NCBI GenBank assembly: GCA_037367355.1
Contig: CM074695.1
Span: 1,922,001-1,986,000, forward strand
Origin: Neoscytalidium dimidiatum
Taxonomy: Eukaryota > Ascomycota > Dothideomycetes > Botryosphaeriales > Botryosphaeriaceae
DNA length: 64,000 nt
Reading direction: 5' to 3'
Every line of letters starts with the position of its first letter. The first letter of the stretch is position 1. Below the pieces are notes generated by a model. That model was not told the DNA's origin. It searched no databases and worked only from the letters and a program-made list of their open reading frames with translations. The translations under genes were made by a program, and so were the position numbers. This document shows positions 62,801-64,000 of the stretch, piece by piece.

Positions 62801-63872
62801 TGTGCATAACGCCAGCAGTGATAAAGCGCTTTCTCTGCGGATTCTCAGTTGCACCTTTGCGTCGGGGAATGGGGACACGGAAAGCATCCTGATTGATGTG
62901 GCGATATGTTATGCTTTCTTCACCACAGACAAGGACACCGCTAGGACCATCCTGGCCTCCCGGGACCTGGAAGAGCATGTTTGCGCTTCGGTCAACGGCA
63001 TCGGACCATTTGCGTACGACGTGGTTGAGGCCAAGATCCAGCTCATAGTAGACCAGTTCTTTCTGTTTACTGGCGGCAACCTCGCCGGTGTGGTCCTGGT
63101 CCACATCATCGTAGTCAATCTCCAATGCAGCAAAGATCGGATTCTCGTAGCCGACATCCAATCCAATGAGCGCAAAGACGAAGGTTTGCGGTTTATGAGC
63201 CTCGAGCGGCGAGGAAATGGTGAGGCTGGCGTTCGAGTCGCGGTTTAACACATAGACGAGCTTGTTCTTCTCGATAGACGCGATCATACACGCTCGTCCT
63301 TTGGGATCAGTGGCGAGGTACTGACCCGGGATTACGCGGCGGACGCCCGACTTGCCGAAAGTCTCGAGCTTCAGCTGAACGAAGATGTTCTTCTGGGGTT
63401 GGTATTCGAGAATGGCGATACGGCCGGAGTCGGAGGCGACGATAATATAGTCTGTTTGCACAATTTTCTTTCCTTAGCGAGCACTGTTCTCTGCGAAGTT
63501 CCCCGTCACGCCCGTCTCCGTGCGGCGTCGCATTCAAGCAGGCTGATTGTGCGCGATGCGATGTTGCTGCTCGCGGACTTGGAGAATCACTATACAGCCT
63601 TCAAGAATGCGTGCCAGTCAAGACGTACCTTTAGAAGAGCCTGCTAGCCTGAAGGCAGCGAGAGCGCGGATGATGCCGAAGACATGGTGGGTGAGGACGG
63701 GCGAGATCCTCTGAGCCTGCGCATCGGCACGGTGCAGGATAAGACGTGAGCCGGAGGCGGTGATGATCTGCTGCTCCTTGGTTCCAGCAAATTGACCGAG
63801 AATAGCCTGGTGCACAGCGGTGGGCGGCTGGATGGTCAGAGAGTACATGAACAGGTTCGAGGTGGTGGCCAT
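59887..63872 (-). CDS. RSE1: RSE1 / SF3B3 (SF3b130), U2 snRNP splicing factor
   Basis: Three exons (63872-63629, 63451-61378, 61201-59887) encode 1210 aa, the usual length for this family. The N-terminal MMS1_N propeller begins [24 protein letters not shown] and continues over the first splice into [39 protein letters not shown] and [14 protein letters not shown] [15 protein letters not shown] are highly conserved. Two further propellers follow. The C-terminal CPSF_A region has [40 protein letters not shown] and the end [21 protein letters not shown]. The protein sits in SF3b of the U2 snRNP and helps recognise the branch site. SF3B3 is preferred over DDB1 and CFT1 because of the C-terminal motif and length. 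Introns are 177 and 176 nt. Confidence 0.97.
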
Positions 63873-64000
63873 GGTGGAGGATGCTGTCGGCCTGGCGGCC
63901 TCGAGCAGATCGCAGATTCAGATTCTCAGGCAAGCGATCGAAGGGGAAAGTGGCTCGAGGCGAGGGCGGCACGACGGTGTTCGTGTGGTGGCTCGAGGTT
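63873..64000. other. RSE1 upstream flank
   Basis: The last 128 bp are the RSE1 5' flank (GC-rich). They are too short for other features to be assessed. Confidence 0.6.

Overview
The window is nuclear DNA of a filamentous ascomycete (Pezizomycotina, possibly Dothideomycetes; the class is inference). Genes are dense on both strands. Most introns are 47-75 nt with GT..AG ends. Several families are typical of mould genomes: a Fung_rhodopsin (SAT4/PTH11-like) membrane protein, BBE-type flavoprotein, GH51 arabinofuranosidase, histidine-acid phytase, HET-related protein, fungal DUF2235 hydrolase and a Zn2Cys6 regulator. No transposon, tRNA, rRNA, CRISPR or viral element was recognised.

Layout. 0-10 kb: end of a hotdog thioesterase, a seven-helix membrane protein (-), a secreted BBE-like FAD oxidase (+) and a Q/H-repeat 2EXR-like protein (+). 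11-16.4 kb: a DUF1769 protein (-), ribosome-biogenesis factor SDA1 (-) and a small membrane protein (-). 16.4-19.3 kb: about 3 kb without a recognisable gene. 19.3-29 kb: a secreted PAN/apple-like cysteine protein (+), PAN3 (-), a UBA/UAS/UBX protein (+) and a GH51 arabinofuranosidase (+). 29-40 kb: a kelch protein (-), SAGA subunit SPT20 (+), a 1095-aa Zn2Cys6 regulator (-) and ATP12 (+). 41-50.5 kb: a long oxysterol-binding protein with ankyrin repeats, PH, FFAT and ORD (+), an isochorismatase-family hydrolase (+), a HET-like protein without its HET domain (-) and an NAD(P)-dependent reductase (-). 51-64 kb: a phytase (-) with three CACGTG boxes upstream, an amino-acid/polyamine/choline permease (+), a DUF2235 hydrolase with an 11-nt microexon (-) and splicing factor RSE1/SF3B3 (-).

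Most genes are conserved housekeeping factors: PAN3 and RSE1 in mRNA turnover and splicing, SPT20 in transcription, SDA1 in ribosome assembly, ATP12 in mitochondrial ATP synthase assembly, the UBX protein in ER quality control, and OSH in lipid transfer. They are interleaved with secreted nutrient-acquisition enzymes. Three head-to-head pairs share short intergenic promoters (PAN3/UBX, kelch/SPT20, Zn2Cys6/ATP12). I see no convincing secondary-metabolite cluster or new multi-gene system. The items most worth checking are unusual exons, repeat-expanded proteins, the HET-less HET-like gene and the phytase promoter. All exon boundaries were read by eye from splice signals, frame and family continuity. 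Each complete spliced model gives an uninterrupted frame whose coding length is a multiple of three.
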